Below, piece by piece: positions 1 to 9,016 of a DNA stretch of 23,506 bases. The stretch's first letter is position 1. Each line of letters opens with the position of its first letter. Source of the DNA: Perkinsus olseni. Taxonomy: Eukaryota > Perkinsozoa > Perkinsida. A program made the position numbers and the translations under genes. The notes below the pieces were generated by a model. It was given only the letters and a program-made list of their open reading frames with translations, ran no database searches and was not told the DNA's origin. The stretch spans positions 1-23,506 of the forward strand of contig JABANN010000519.1 in NCBI GenBank assembly GCA_013115125.1, given 5' to 3'.

Positions 1-2
1 GA

Positions 3-230
3 CTAAAGACCGCACTAGGTAACCTCTCGAAGGGGGAGTATGAGCACCTCCAGTCGATGCTGTACACTGCTGTCAAAGAGCATGGAAATGTCATGTTTGC
101 TGACTGGGGTGTCACTAAACAGCGAACTCTCATCGGCAAGGCTCAGAGGGCTGGCCTGCTCGGTGTCACCACCGCAATCGCCTTGGAAGCAGCGGTGAGC
201 ATGTCCCGGTATTTGCCGGGCAGCTCCTAG
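3..230 (+). CDS. 3' part of an unidentified protein gene
   Basis: An open frame enters from the left window edge and reaches a TAG at 228-230. It gives about 75 residues containing the segment EHGNVMFADWGVTKQR and then an alanine-rich helix-like stretch. I do not recognise the family. A GTGAGC donor at 196 followed by TAG or AAG acceptors at about 230 and 242 would keep the frame and run into the open frame that continues to 770, so the stop may instead lie inside a short intron. The gene converges on the minus-strand cluster that ends at 832. Confidence 0.45.
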   Translation, partial: LKTALGNLSKGEYEHLQSMLYTAVKEHGNVMFADWGVTKQRTLIGKAQRAGLLGVTTAIALEAAVSMSRYLPGSS

Positions 231-831
231 GGTGTTTCAAAGCTCATGGAGCTACTAGGCTTCACCTATCCACCACCACCGCCACTCGAGCGGCGATCGA
301 TCAAGAGAACGTCGAAGGCACGGTCTATGCTGCCAATCTTCGACAGCACTATTAGCGCAGCACCACGGGCTTCCGGGAGGAGACGTAGAAGGGTCACAAA
401 GGTTGATCGGAAGCATCGGAAGAGCAGCGCACCTGGTCTCGCTATCGGAGGCAATTCCCAGTGGGATAGGGCTACTGCAGAGGCGGAGCGATCATTGAAG
501 TTGCCACGTTCGTCATCGGGTGTGGAGGTGGAAGGGTGGAGGAAGCCTTCGATGATACTCTCACGGCTCTACTACGCCATGCAGGAGATGATTCTGGGAG
601 ATGACACTCGGCCCTCGCCGAAGATGCATCCATCACGATCGCGGCAACAACAACCATCGCATAATAATACGATCATCGATGTGCCTTCACGATACTATAT
701 TACCTTACAGTGTAATAAATTATTATATATCATCGACATGCTTCGTTTGTGTTTGTTAGTACTCTTGTAACCGCTACGCCCACCAACTGAACGCAACTCA
801 GCACTACGTAACGCACTATCGAGAGAGTAGC
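231..831. other. Convergent intergenic stretch, possible C-terminal extension of the first gene
   Basis: This 600-nt stretch lies between two convergent genes. The plus strand stays open from 246 to 770, beginning with a proline run and then an arginine-rich, low-complexity sequence with no recognisable domain. It could be the C-terminal exon of the gene at the left edge or non-coding. From about 660 the sequence turns AT-rich and has AATAAA at 714-719, as a 3' UTR might. I see no repeat or RNA gene in it. Confidence 0.35.
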
Positions 832-2266
832 TCAACCAATGGTCTGAACCTTGTTGTAGTCGTAGTAGTGGACCTAAAGGCGGTGTGTCGTTGATTTCCG
901 GTGCCCTCTTCCATACCTACCTTAGTCGGGACAGCCGCCTTGCTCTTTTTAGCATCCTCTTTGATGATCTCTAGCAGGCCCTGGTAGGCCTGCGATTCCT
1001 CCAAGTCAGTCTGGCCCAGTATCTGCGAAATTCTTCGTACTGCGCGGCGTATCTTCGACCCTCCATACCTTATCCTGCCCTATGCGGTTCTTATCAGGAA
1101 GGAGCCACATGCAGTCTATCTTCCCATTGGAGGATTTATACAACGTAATCAGATCCACGTCCCTCGGGCCAACAACTCCGAGGGCCCCGTCCAGCCGCAG
1201 TCCTGGGCGTGGTGACACGATGTGACCGTGGTGCTCGAAGTCGATGCAGTACTCTAGAGCACCTATGGAAGGCCAACACTCGCCGACTCTGAAACCGTCA
1301 CTGGCGGCTCACCTTCCTTGTCGGCCTCGAAGTACCACCGCCGGAGCGTCTTTATCTCGAGGTCACTGCCAGACTCTCTGAAGGGAACGCACATCCGACC
1401 AGCCCGTTCGCCTTCGAGGGGTGTTCACTACACCGACTCTGCAAGCGCATTCAACGTGTGAAAACCCAATTTTTTCGATGTATTGATTCTGAGTTTCTGA
1501 ATTGCTCCATTGAACGGAGGGCAAGTGACTGCTACCTGAAAACGGTCTGGTATCGGGTACGAATATCCCGCAAGTCCTCGAGGATGGGCTTCTTCGTGTT
1601 GGCATCAACCACCTGACCGCAGCATCAAGTACCACTTCGTAAAGTGCCGCGGCCGACCTCACCATGGCGTCCTTGGCGAAAAACTGGCAGAAGTTAGCAA
1701 GCTTCTTCTCTATTGTCGGTCCTCGATGCTCGATCGGCACATTATTGGGAATCTTCTGGTTGAAGACTTCATCTGTGAAGTTGACCAGTTGACAGCAGTT
1801 GAAAGTCATCGCCATCTGCTGCTGCCGTTGCTGCTCGTCATCGTCCTTGACAGGCCGCATCCCTACCGCTGCCTTTCCAGCCGGTTGCACTGGTTCGCTC
1901 TTGGACACAGCCTTGTCGGCACCTATGGCACCGGTCGATGGCCTCCTTAGGTAGGTAAGTCCTTACCATTGGAGGTGCCCTCCTTCATAGCAACGAGTTG
2001 ACGCATGAGCTCTAGGTTCTCATGCCTCAGCTGCTTGTTAACCTCTTCCAGCCTCCTCACTCTTCGATGTAGTTCGTCCACATCAGCATCCTCCGATGGC
2101 CTTCGAGACTCTGAGAATGTCGAGAGTGTGACCGTAGTGAAGAGTGCCAACGACAAACCGACACCCTACCATGCCTCCTGGACCGGTCATGGGACCTGCT
2201 ACGGCGATCGTGCCTGTGGCGTCTTTCCCGGTCACGAGAGCGACTACGGCTGCGACTGCGTCCCAT
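832..2266 (-). CDS. RS-rich, coiled-coil protein with a possible NTF2/SnoaL-like domain, 9 exons
   Basis: Proposed exons, 3' to 5' on the plus axis: 832-873, 921-1022, 1069-1262, 1313-1377, 1432-1488, 1536-1612, 1663-1922, 1967-2110 and 2170-2266. They sum to 1038 nt, or 345 residues. Introns are 44-59 nt, GT-AG and phase-consistent. Residues 2-35 form an arginine/serine-rich tract (RSRSRSRSRDRERR) like that of SR-type splicing factors. Residues about 44-73 form a charged coiled coil (RRLEEVNKQLRHENLELM). From about 140 the sequence FCQFFAKDAMVVDA resembles the first strands of SnoaL/NTF2-like folds, but this resemblance is weak. The C-terminus is VHYYDYNKVQTIG. I do not recognise an orthologue. 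A nuclear, splicing-associated role is inference from the RS tract only. It is the last gene of the five-gene minus-strand run. Confidence 0.65.
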
Positions 2267-2417
2267 CGGCAGAAGAAAGAGCAGGACCCTGCTGGAGGCG
2301 GTCCTGCAGGTGCGAGCCCGAGCAGCGTGGCAAGAAGCCTTCCGAAGATCTTCCCAACACGACAGCTCCCATCGAGATGAGCTAAACAACCGGTAAGAGT
2401 AGTAAGCAAACTGGAGC

Positions 2418-4696
2418 TCACTCGAGCTCTTCAACCTGCTGTGACCGTTGCCTCAACCCCTCCTCAGCGGAGGCTTCGCTACGACCATCAACGGTCTTGG
2501 CAGCAGCCACTGGCACCAGACGGGCAGTTCTGCACCAACGCCTTCTCCTCACGAAGTCGCCCATCCCACGGGCCGCCGACCACTGACCTGATCGACTGAC
2601 CTTGGACCTCCCTCATGTGACCGGTGCGGCCCTCACCAGTGGCGAAGTCCCTCGCGTAGGTCCAACCATCAGGATCGGTCTCGTGAGTTTCCGGACGAGC
2701 ATCGACACGCCAGAGCGATGACCATTGCCACACACCATCGCTCACAGGCGGCGGCAGGTGGACGTCCTCCTTAGTACGCCGGGACGTGCCTGCTCGAGAG
2801 GGATGGTGGCAGCCATGGTGGTCGGTATGTCTTACCCGTCTCGTCACTCCAGGCATAGCGTTCTACTGCAAGGAGATTGTCGCTCCACTTGCCGACCCAC
2901 CAGCGTTGGTTCTCGTACACTTCTACTGTGATGGTCGATGGTCGACTGTCGTGTGATGTTGCTTCTTGTGTGGACGATGGGAACCTGGCAACAACCCCAT
3001 GGCGAGGGACACTACTGTGAGGGAGACTCACAGCATGGAGCTCTTCCGACGCTTGGCAGCTCTTCTGCATTTGAATGTCTCGTAGAGGGCCTGGGCCCAG
3101 TAGGTGTGAGACAGAATAATAATAACGCATACGGTAACATGGGGCCTCGGCGATAAAAACAGCACGCATGCGCACACCAGCAAGGCCGCTCGATACGACA
3201 CTCGAGTGGCGACCCCCTCACACACGTACCTACAGAGAGAGCTGCAGACGGTCATGGAAGGGGCGATGGCTTACGCAAGAGTATCGGTCTGCTGTTTGAC
3301 GAAGGCCAAGTTAGCATCGACCTCCTCAGCGGACGTGAACTCGGAGGTACTAGTCGCTGAGAGGTAGATGTGACAGCATAGCAGCAGGAATACTAACCTG
3401 ATGAGGATGGGAATAGCAATGGCAGCGGATGGAGACAGCAGGCCTCCAACTCACCATAAAAAGTCGCTGTAGATGATGGCGATGAGGAAGAGCCAGGTGG
3501 TGGTGTATCCTGACCGCCAAGTGAGGATGTCATTGATGAACTGCCACACGTGCCTTATACCACTACATGCATAAACATACCTGATGATACAGCAGTGGGA
3601 GGAGGCAACGGTCGACTACCCAACCGCCCACCTTTGTATGGACTCGACGATCTGCCGTGTCCGCTCTGCTGTGGAGGTATCTTCGTCGGGCTTGTCGGCG
3701 GTAGCGGTCGCATTCACGGCCTGCGCGGCCACCAGCTTCCTCAGCTCCTCCGCGAAGTGTACCATCACAAGGCGCTCCGTGACTACCTGCAGTAGGGCGA
3801 CAAGAAGAGTACAGCTTTCCCTCTTTCCCTCGGCATGGTTACTACCAGTTGAATCGATACCAGTACCCGAAACATAGGGGTGCCATCAGTCTTCGAGATC
3901 ATGATGATCTACACAGAGGAGCATCTTCAACCCACGACTCAAGCGAGGATGATGGTGCTCACACTGGACTCCGCCACCTCAGTCGTGGTGGGCACAGCGA
4001 CCAGGGCATCAGCTAGGAGTTCATTGTCCATGATACCTCGACGGTAGAGGCACAGTCTGAACCTGAACCGAGCGGCATGCGGGGCACCACCTTGGGGTGG
4101 GAGGCCTACTGTCGGACATCCCCGAGACTGGCCGGTAAAGAGAGGGCTACGTCATCATTGAAGTCCACCGTCTTGATCTGAAAGGGGTGGCAGCCGATTG
4201 ATTGAAGCTCTTCTTTTATATATCGTGCTGTTCTCGGTATGATCAGCACGTCTCTCAGCCCAAAGGGCGCCGACAGCCAAAAGCGATGGCAGACGATGGG
4301 AGAGTTCCTCTCCACCGGTTCCCTACGTTTTTAGGTAGTGTTTTGGTACTAGTCTCCACTCCCTGGCCAGGTATTGCCTCCTCGGAGCCGGTGTAAGGCT
4401 GGAAGGACAGGTAAATGCTGTCATCCCCAATGTAGTACTGTGCTGCAGCAGAGGCGACACTGTCCACCAGACCTGAGAACAGCAACGTCCTCTACACAGC
4501 GCCCCCCCCCTCTAAGCCCACTTCCAGGCTCAGCACTAGGTAGCAGTCTAGGCCTCGGAAGGCTCTGACATAGCAGTTCGAGGGTGCCCACATGAATGAC
4601 CAAGGACTGGTCGCCGTGGCCCATCGGTTGTGGTGATGCTGGGCTGCTGCTGCTGCTGCTGCTGCCCTCCTTAGAGTTGCTGCCTGACTTGGGCAT
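2418..4696 (-). CDS. C2 + membrane hairpin + dysferlin-domain protein (Pex30-like membrane factor), 12 exons
   Basis: Proposed exons: 2418-2587, 2637-2789, 2836-2984, 3032-3229, 3275-3397, 3455-3580, 3632-3786, 3846-3908, 3963-4062, 4110-4177, 4327-4472 and 4522-4696. They total 1626 nt, or 541 residues. After a poly-serine leader comes a C2-type beta domain (about 27-184; starts QSLVIHVGTLEL, later FRLCLYRRGI). Two hydrophobic segments follow (about 260-290 and 330-362), looking like a reticulon-type hairpin. A split dysferlin domain closes the protein: VYENQRWW and YAWSDETG (about 405-434), then GWTYARDF and FVRRRRWCR (about 470-502). These are the hallmark Trp/Arg motifs of DysFN and DysFC. 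In yeast, Pex28-32 and Spo73 carry this domain at ER or peroxisome membranes. The combination with C2 suggests a lipid-binding membrane-contact protein; this is inference. One junction is uncertain: exon 3455-3580 may end at 3553. The 149-nt intron 4178-4326 is longer than usual. Confidence 0.78.
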
Positions 4697-4804
4697 TATT
4701 ATGACTTTCCCACAGAATCAGCAATCCATCCTGCACCAGTACGATCTCCCTACTATGGAACACAACCGAGTACTCTCTCAGAAACAACACTCAGCATGAC
4801 GAGA

Positions 4805-4928
4805 TCAGTAGAGCTCGGTGGGCGCGAGGGGTGGTAGACCGCGGGCCTCTCGAGCCTCCTGCTCATCACGGTGGAAGCTGCCGGCGTATTTATCGATCCA
4901 TTCCCTGAAGGGCAGCAGCGAGCTCAGA

Positions 4929-4974
<46 letters not shown>

Positions 4975-5299
4975 AATGGGTAGTACCTTCTCGTCTGGTA
5001 GTAATCAAACCTTCTCATCTGGTCCTCGAACTGCATAGCTCTCCTATGCCAAATCCTGGACTCCGCTGTGATGTACCTATGACACCATCAGCAGCACCGA
5101 ATGACCCTCTCGGGCAATCCTTGAGCCCTTTGCTGGTCCCTTCCTACGGTGCCCATTCTCTCTCGTATGATCGGGGTGCTCGACCGTCCCTCAATGCCAT
5201 CCTCATGTCCAGGGTAACAGACCTCGGTACTTCCTTCATTATATATACTTTATGAAAGTACTCATTCATCGGCATCTACCAGTACCCCACGAACTCAGC

Positions 5300-5336
<37 letters not shown>

Positions 5337-5344
5337 CATCACTG

Positions 5345-5402
<58 letters not shown>

Positions 5403-6282
5403 CTCCCGCACAACCAGCTGCATCATATTCTGCAGCTTCTTCTTCCGGAAGTAGTACCCCGCCCGCTGCTGATGTATGCTCATAACCCTCGGGCCACGCT
5501 CAGTCCATATCCGAGCTACATGTGGACCCAAACTGATTCCGACTGGTGAGCCAAGACCGCCTACCGATATACAGTCGTGCGGGGTCGTAGCCATGATGGT
5601 CTACCATTCGGGTACGGGCCCGATACAACTGATGATGATCATGATGACGGGATTATAGTGGCTGGCACGGACAGCTCCAACAACCATCACCTACTACCAG
5701 ATCCCGAACAGGCTTAGCACTGGGTCGACAGAGGGCCTCCATCCAGTCGATCGCATCCTGTAGCTGCTTCTTCTGAAGGGAGCAAGGGGACCGCTCACAA
5801 GTAACATCAACCACAACAACTACTACTACCCTCAGGAGACGTCCGTAGACCCACAGCCTTTTGAGCGATAGATTCATGTCATGAACTTTAAACCGTACTG
5901 ATGGCCCTGGATCTGATCGTATCTGCCTAACTGGCACTACCCCATCACCCTCCCCACCGCCCTAGTACATCTCCGGCCCTCTGCTCATCGGGGTCGCTGT
6001 AGCGGGGCCAGATATGCTTCCGTCGGCGGGATATGGCCTGCCGCTGATGGGCTATCTTCTGCTTCCACGGCCACCAATTCCTCCGAGGGATGTAAAACTT
6101 ATACCGTCGGTCCTACAACGACCGAGCTCGATACTCGAGGCTGTCGATACCGCTTCTACAAGCAAGCTGCCTCCGCCAAGCCCTTGGGGTTCATTTCCGA
6201 CGGGAAGTAGGCGACCGACAGCGGACAACACCGATCGCTGACAGCCGCGGAGGCCGGCTGCTGCGCCTGGGACGAGAAGCAT
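4805..6282 (-). CDS. MRPL22: Mitochondrial ribosomal protein uL22m, 9 exons
   Basis: Proposed exons: 4805-4904, 4987-5076, 5148-5233, 5403-5515, 5565-5628, 5698-5772, 5830-5922, 5969-6112 and 6160-6282. They give 888 nt, or 295 residues. The N-terminus (MLLVPGAAAGLRGCQRSV) is arginine-bearing, acid-free and amphipathic, as in a mitochondrial presequence. Residues about 100-206 follow the uL22 pattern: LSLKRLWVYGRLLR, then helix DAIDWMEALC, then DPARLYIARIWTERGPR, ending in the beta-hairpin tip QRAGYYFRKKK and strand MMQLVVRE. Long basic N- and C-terminal extensions are usual for mitochondrial homologues. uL22 lines the peptide exit tunnel of the large subunit. Three introns hold triplet repeats. 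The gene sits 108 nt upstream of the dysferlin-domain gene and 149 nt downstream of PEX13. An apicoplast or other plastid target cannot be excluded from sequence alone. Confidence 0.82.
4931..4972. repeat. (AGC)14 microsatellite inside a uL22m intron
   Basis: There are fourteen perfect AGC units, reading CTG on the coding minus strand. They lie inside the 82-nt intron 4905-4986. Translated naively they give a poly-Ala or poly-Cys run, but the flanking exons join in frame without them. Confidence 0.9.
5301..5402. repeat. Interrupted (TAC)n microsatellite forming the 5' end of a uL22m intron
   Basis: Twelve TAC units (5301-5336), a 9-nt interruption and about nineteen more units (5346-5402). 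On the coding strand this reads GTAGTAGTA and begins exactly at the 5' splice site of intron 5234-5402. The repeat itself therefore supplies the donor GT. Confidence 0.9.
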
Positions 6283-6431
6283 CCAAAAATAGATGACTGC
6301 TGCCGGTTGAGCTCCGATGTTCTACTACTGAACTCAAGTCTTCTCCAGTAGAGGATAGTTGGAGTTGGGAGAGGTGCAATGGTACGAAGGGAGGAGGCAT
6401 GTTGAACAAATCAATGGTGGTCGGCAGTGGG

Positions 6432-7519
6432 TTATACTGAGGCGTCCCGCAGGACGGCATCCCAGCTGGCCTGGAGGCTAGCCCCTCGGGTACCTCGATA
6501 CACATGGTCATGTCGAGGAGGAGGCTACGACCGTGGTGGAGTACCTTTCCGGGACCGGCGCTTCCACAACAGCCACAACACTAGTAAAACTGCAAATCCC
6601 GACAACACACGGACTCGCCGTCGGATGGCCTGCGAGGGATGAGGAACAAAAAGCGATTGGCATCGGCTAGTACTGCTAGCTCCTCCTGAGGGGTCTGACG
6701 GGACTGCCCCAACCGATCCAATATCAGTTCGATGTTCCTCTCTTCAAGCTTACCAGACTTGACATAATTGAGGACCTACGGGACGAGGTGGAAGTGTGGT
6801 ATGATTCCTTTTGTTATCATGGTACTACCCCTCTGAGCCAGGACACTAGATCAGCAGTCCGAGCGTATATCATACCACAATGATGATATATTTGGTCAAG
6901 GAACATCGTGTGCATCTCCAGCATCTGGTTGAATCGTCCCAAGGACTCTGCCGTCTGGGTGAACCACAAGTCCTGTTGACCAGGCACCCCCATGCCCTGT
7001 AGGCCCCCTGGGTAGCCATACCCTCCACCACTGTAAAGGGCACCACCTACTATGAAGGACGGCTGTCGACAGTCGACGGCCCCACAGACCAAGCTCACCT
7101 CCATAACCACCGTACATGGATCCACCTCCATAAAGGCCCCCTCCACCACCGTATCTGCCATCATAGTAGCAGTGCCATGGTCAGTTGCTTCTAGAAGCAA
7201 CAACAGGTATCCGCCAGTTCCCTCTTTCATTACAGTCCAGTCGTCCCTCCTCCATACAAGCCGTACCCGCTAGGGTATAACCCAGTCGTCGGTGATGCAG
7301 CTAAGGAAAAAAATCTCCAGTACCCTCGAGATGGTAGCCATCCCTACCTGATGCTAGTGTAGTAGTGGCGGTGGCATCGGTGACGGGTAGAGCCGACTCA
7401 GGAGGATGGGCTTGCTGCTGCTGCTGGTGCTGGTCAGGTTCCGCCGACTGCTGAGTTAAAGTTGCTACCGTGGAGCCCGTCGACGACGAAGACACCTGCC
7501 AGGGCTTGGGAGGTGCCAT
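6432..7519 (-). CDS. PEX13: Peroxin-13, docking protein of the peroxisomal importer, 7 exons
   Basis: Proposed exons: 6432-6493, 6545-6703, 6754-6775, 6829-7049, 7099-7154, 7234-7300 and 7348-7519. They give 759 nt, or 252 residues. The protein opens MAPPKPWQ, the Pro-Lys-Pro-Trp signature of Pex13 N-termini. A Q-rich linker follows, then a tyrosine/glycine-rich region (about 62-115, with YGLYGGG and MYGGYG repeats). Next is an amphipathic helical stretch (SLGRFNQMLEMHTMFLDQ) and a clear membrane helix near the end (VLSGFAVLLVLWLLWKRR, about 212-229). Pex13 binds Pex14 and cargo-loaded Pex5, and its YG region is known to form a selective dense phase in the membrane. The proposed stop lies just after the membrane helix, so the C-terminal SH3 domain of yeast and animal Pex13 is absent, as in plants. 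A further exon is possible if GTATAA at 6432-6437 acts as a donor. Confidence 0.83.
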
Positions 7520-7649
7520 TGGATCACAAAAAAACTGCCCGACCAGCGGTCTAGCGCAGATGATGAGCTCAACTCCCGCGAGTGGTGAGAGGAACCCTTC
7601 ATAATGGTAGTGAATACAGTTGAATGATGGCAGCTGGTGGTGCTGAGGG

Positions 7650-8765
7650 CTATCGGAGTAGGTCCCGCATCTGCGATCGCTGCTCCGCAATGCGCTGGGC
7701 CGACCTATCGGTCCTGGTGTGGACCTCGTCGAGGGTCTGATTCTGACGGTTGATCTCCCGATTCATCTCGACAGTTCTGAGATTGCATACCAGTGTACAG
7801 CAGCAGGGCTTGGCACCCCTCCGGGAGGGGCCCTCCCGCTAGTACCTTGCGTGGATACCGCCTAATACATTACTCAACCCGTCCAAGTGTTTGTCCAGCT
7901 CGGCGTCGAATTGGGACTTCTCCTGCTGTTGCTGTTGTTGCTGTTGCTGAGCAGTGTTTGAAGAGGATGCTACCCCCGCCCCTTTTTGAACGGTTCCATC
8001 AGTACCGAGCTGAGGGGAAGAGCGGACGGCATGTGCGTGCGGAGGTACCTGGACGTCCTCTGTCCAAGCGTACTACCTTCGGACTGCCTGAGGTGCCGTG
8101 GCGCCCCCCTTCCTTGCTGGACGATCTGGCACTGTGTTCGAGAGCGGTACGAGCGGGTTTGGGCATATCTTTCTTAGGCTGACCCCCCCAAGCGTTACGC
8201 AATCGACCACCCCAGGAAGAGAGGCCCTTGAGTAGCCATGATGATGTGTCGAGGTTTGATTCAATCTGACAGTGTAATCATGCCCACTAGTTGCCACCAC
8301 AGCCCTCACCTGATGGCTGTTCTCGTTTATCCGGTCGATCTGCTCACCCTGGCTCTGTACAATCTCCGCCGTCCGAGCTGAACACGTGATGGCGTCCAAG
8401 GCCTAACTACTGCTCGCATGATCGAGACCATTGCTACGACTGCTAGTCCTGCGGCGGACACTACAAGAGATGACGGTTAGACCGCCAATGTAAACGTATT
8501 GGCTTAGTGAGCTCAAGTCTGCGAGTATTCAGAAGGCAGCCGCCTCGAAAGGTGAACCCGATATTGCTAATTCTGCTCGTACTGGTTTGCGCTGCGATTC
8601 TGCGTTTTCGATAGAATACTTCTCCCAACTAGCCTAAAACGCAATCTAACCTGATGTCTCATCAGTATCATGAGCTTTGGCCATGGTCGACTTCACAGTC
8701 GCCATCATCTCCCTCTGTGTGGAGGTCAATTGCTCCTGTTGCTGCCCACCCCCGAGAAGATCCAT
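7650..8765 (-). CDS. Qbc-SNARE of the SNAP-25/SNAP-29 type
   Basis: Proposed exons: 7650-7776, 7846-8009, 8077-8265, 8310-8402 and 8651-8765, plus at least one unresolved small exon between 8403 and 8650, because the phases there do not join directly. Two SNARE helices are visible. The first (Qb) contains TAEIVQSQGEQIDR with its central glutamine, then SSWLLKGLSSWGG, the Leu-Lys-Gly-Leu-x-Ser-Trp motif typical of Qb/SNAP proteins. The second (Qc) contains EMNREINRQNQTLDEVH with the central glutamine in RQNQ, and ends QRSQMRDLLR. A Q-rich linker joins them. There is no transmembrane segment, as expected for the SNAP family, which helps syntaxin and an R-SNARE fuse vesicles. I chose the ATG at 8763-8765; upstream in-frame codons would add a hydrophobic stretch unlike the family. 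It is the first gene of the minus-strand run. Confidence 0.8.
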
Positions 8766-9016
8766 GCGGCGGGTGAAAAAGAAATCGATTACTGAGGCGA
8801 GCGCAAGTGAAGACGCGATGATCATTTCCACTTGTGTTCCTCGGCTGCAACACCTACCTAATGAGCTAGAGGGAGAGTTAGATAGGCATCTATTGAAGAC
8901 ATCGTACACAAGGGACTGCTCGACCTTCCTACACATGGCTCTAGTTCTCATTTGGTCGAGATGTGGTGTTGATTAGGTTGAAAGATCATTTTTAGAGCGT
9001 TGCTAATTTTTCCATC
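8766..9016. promoter_or_regulatory. Divergent upstream region between the SNARE gene and the first IDH
   Basis: These 251 nt separate two divergently transcribed genes and must hold both promoters. Ahead of the IDH start is a T-rich tract with AG dinucleotides (about 8971-9015) that could serve as a trans-splice acceptor. I see no clear TATA box and no copied spliced-leader sequence. Confidence 0.35.

Noticed and set aside
246-770. 174-codon plus-strand frame as a confident independent gene
   Set aside because: It has no domain, is low-complexity and arginine-rich, and runs into an AT-rich UTR-like tail. It may be an exon of the left-edge gene or non-coding.
4805-5255. Poly-alanine proteins on both strands around 4930-4970
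   Set aside because: The alanine run is the AGC/CTG repeat inside the last uL22m intron. Only the minus-strand tail 4805-4904 is coding, as the final uL22m exon.
5252-5594. Long poly-leucine and poly-valine open frames on both strands
   Set aside because: They are translations of the TAC/GTA microsatellite. The flanking exons of uL22m join in phase when this tract is treated as intron.
6191-6511. 106-codon minus-strand frame as a separate gene
   Set aside because: Its upstream part overlaps the last PEX13 exon in another frame and its end overlaps the uL22m start. No family match is visible.
7817-7831. CCCCTCCGGGAGGGG palindrome as a terminator
   Set aside because: It lies inside a SNARE intron, has no T-run, and factor-independent terminators are not expected in nuclear protein genes.
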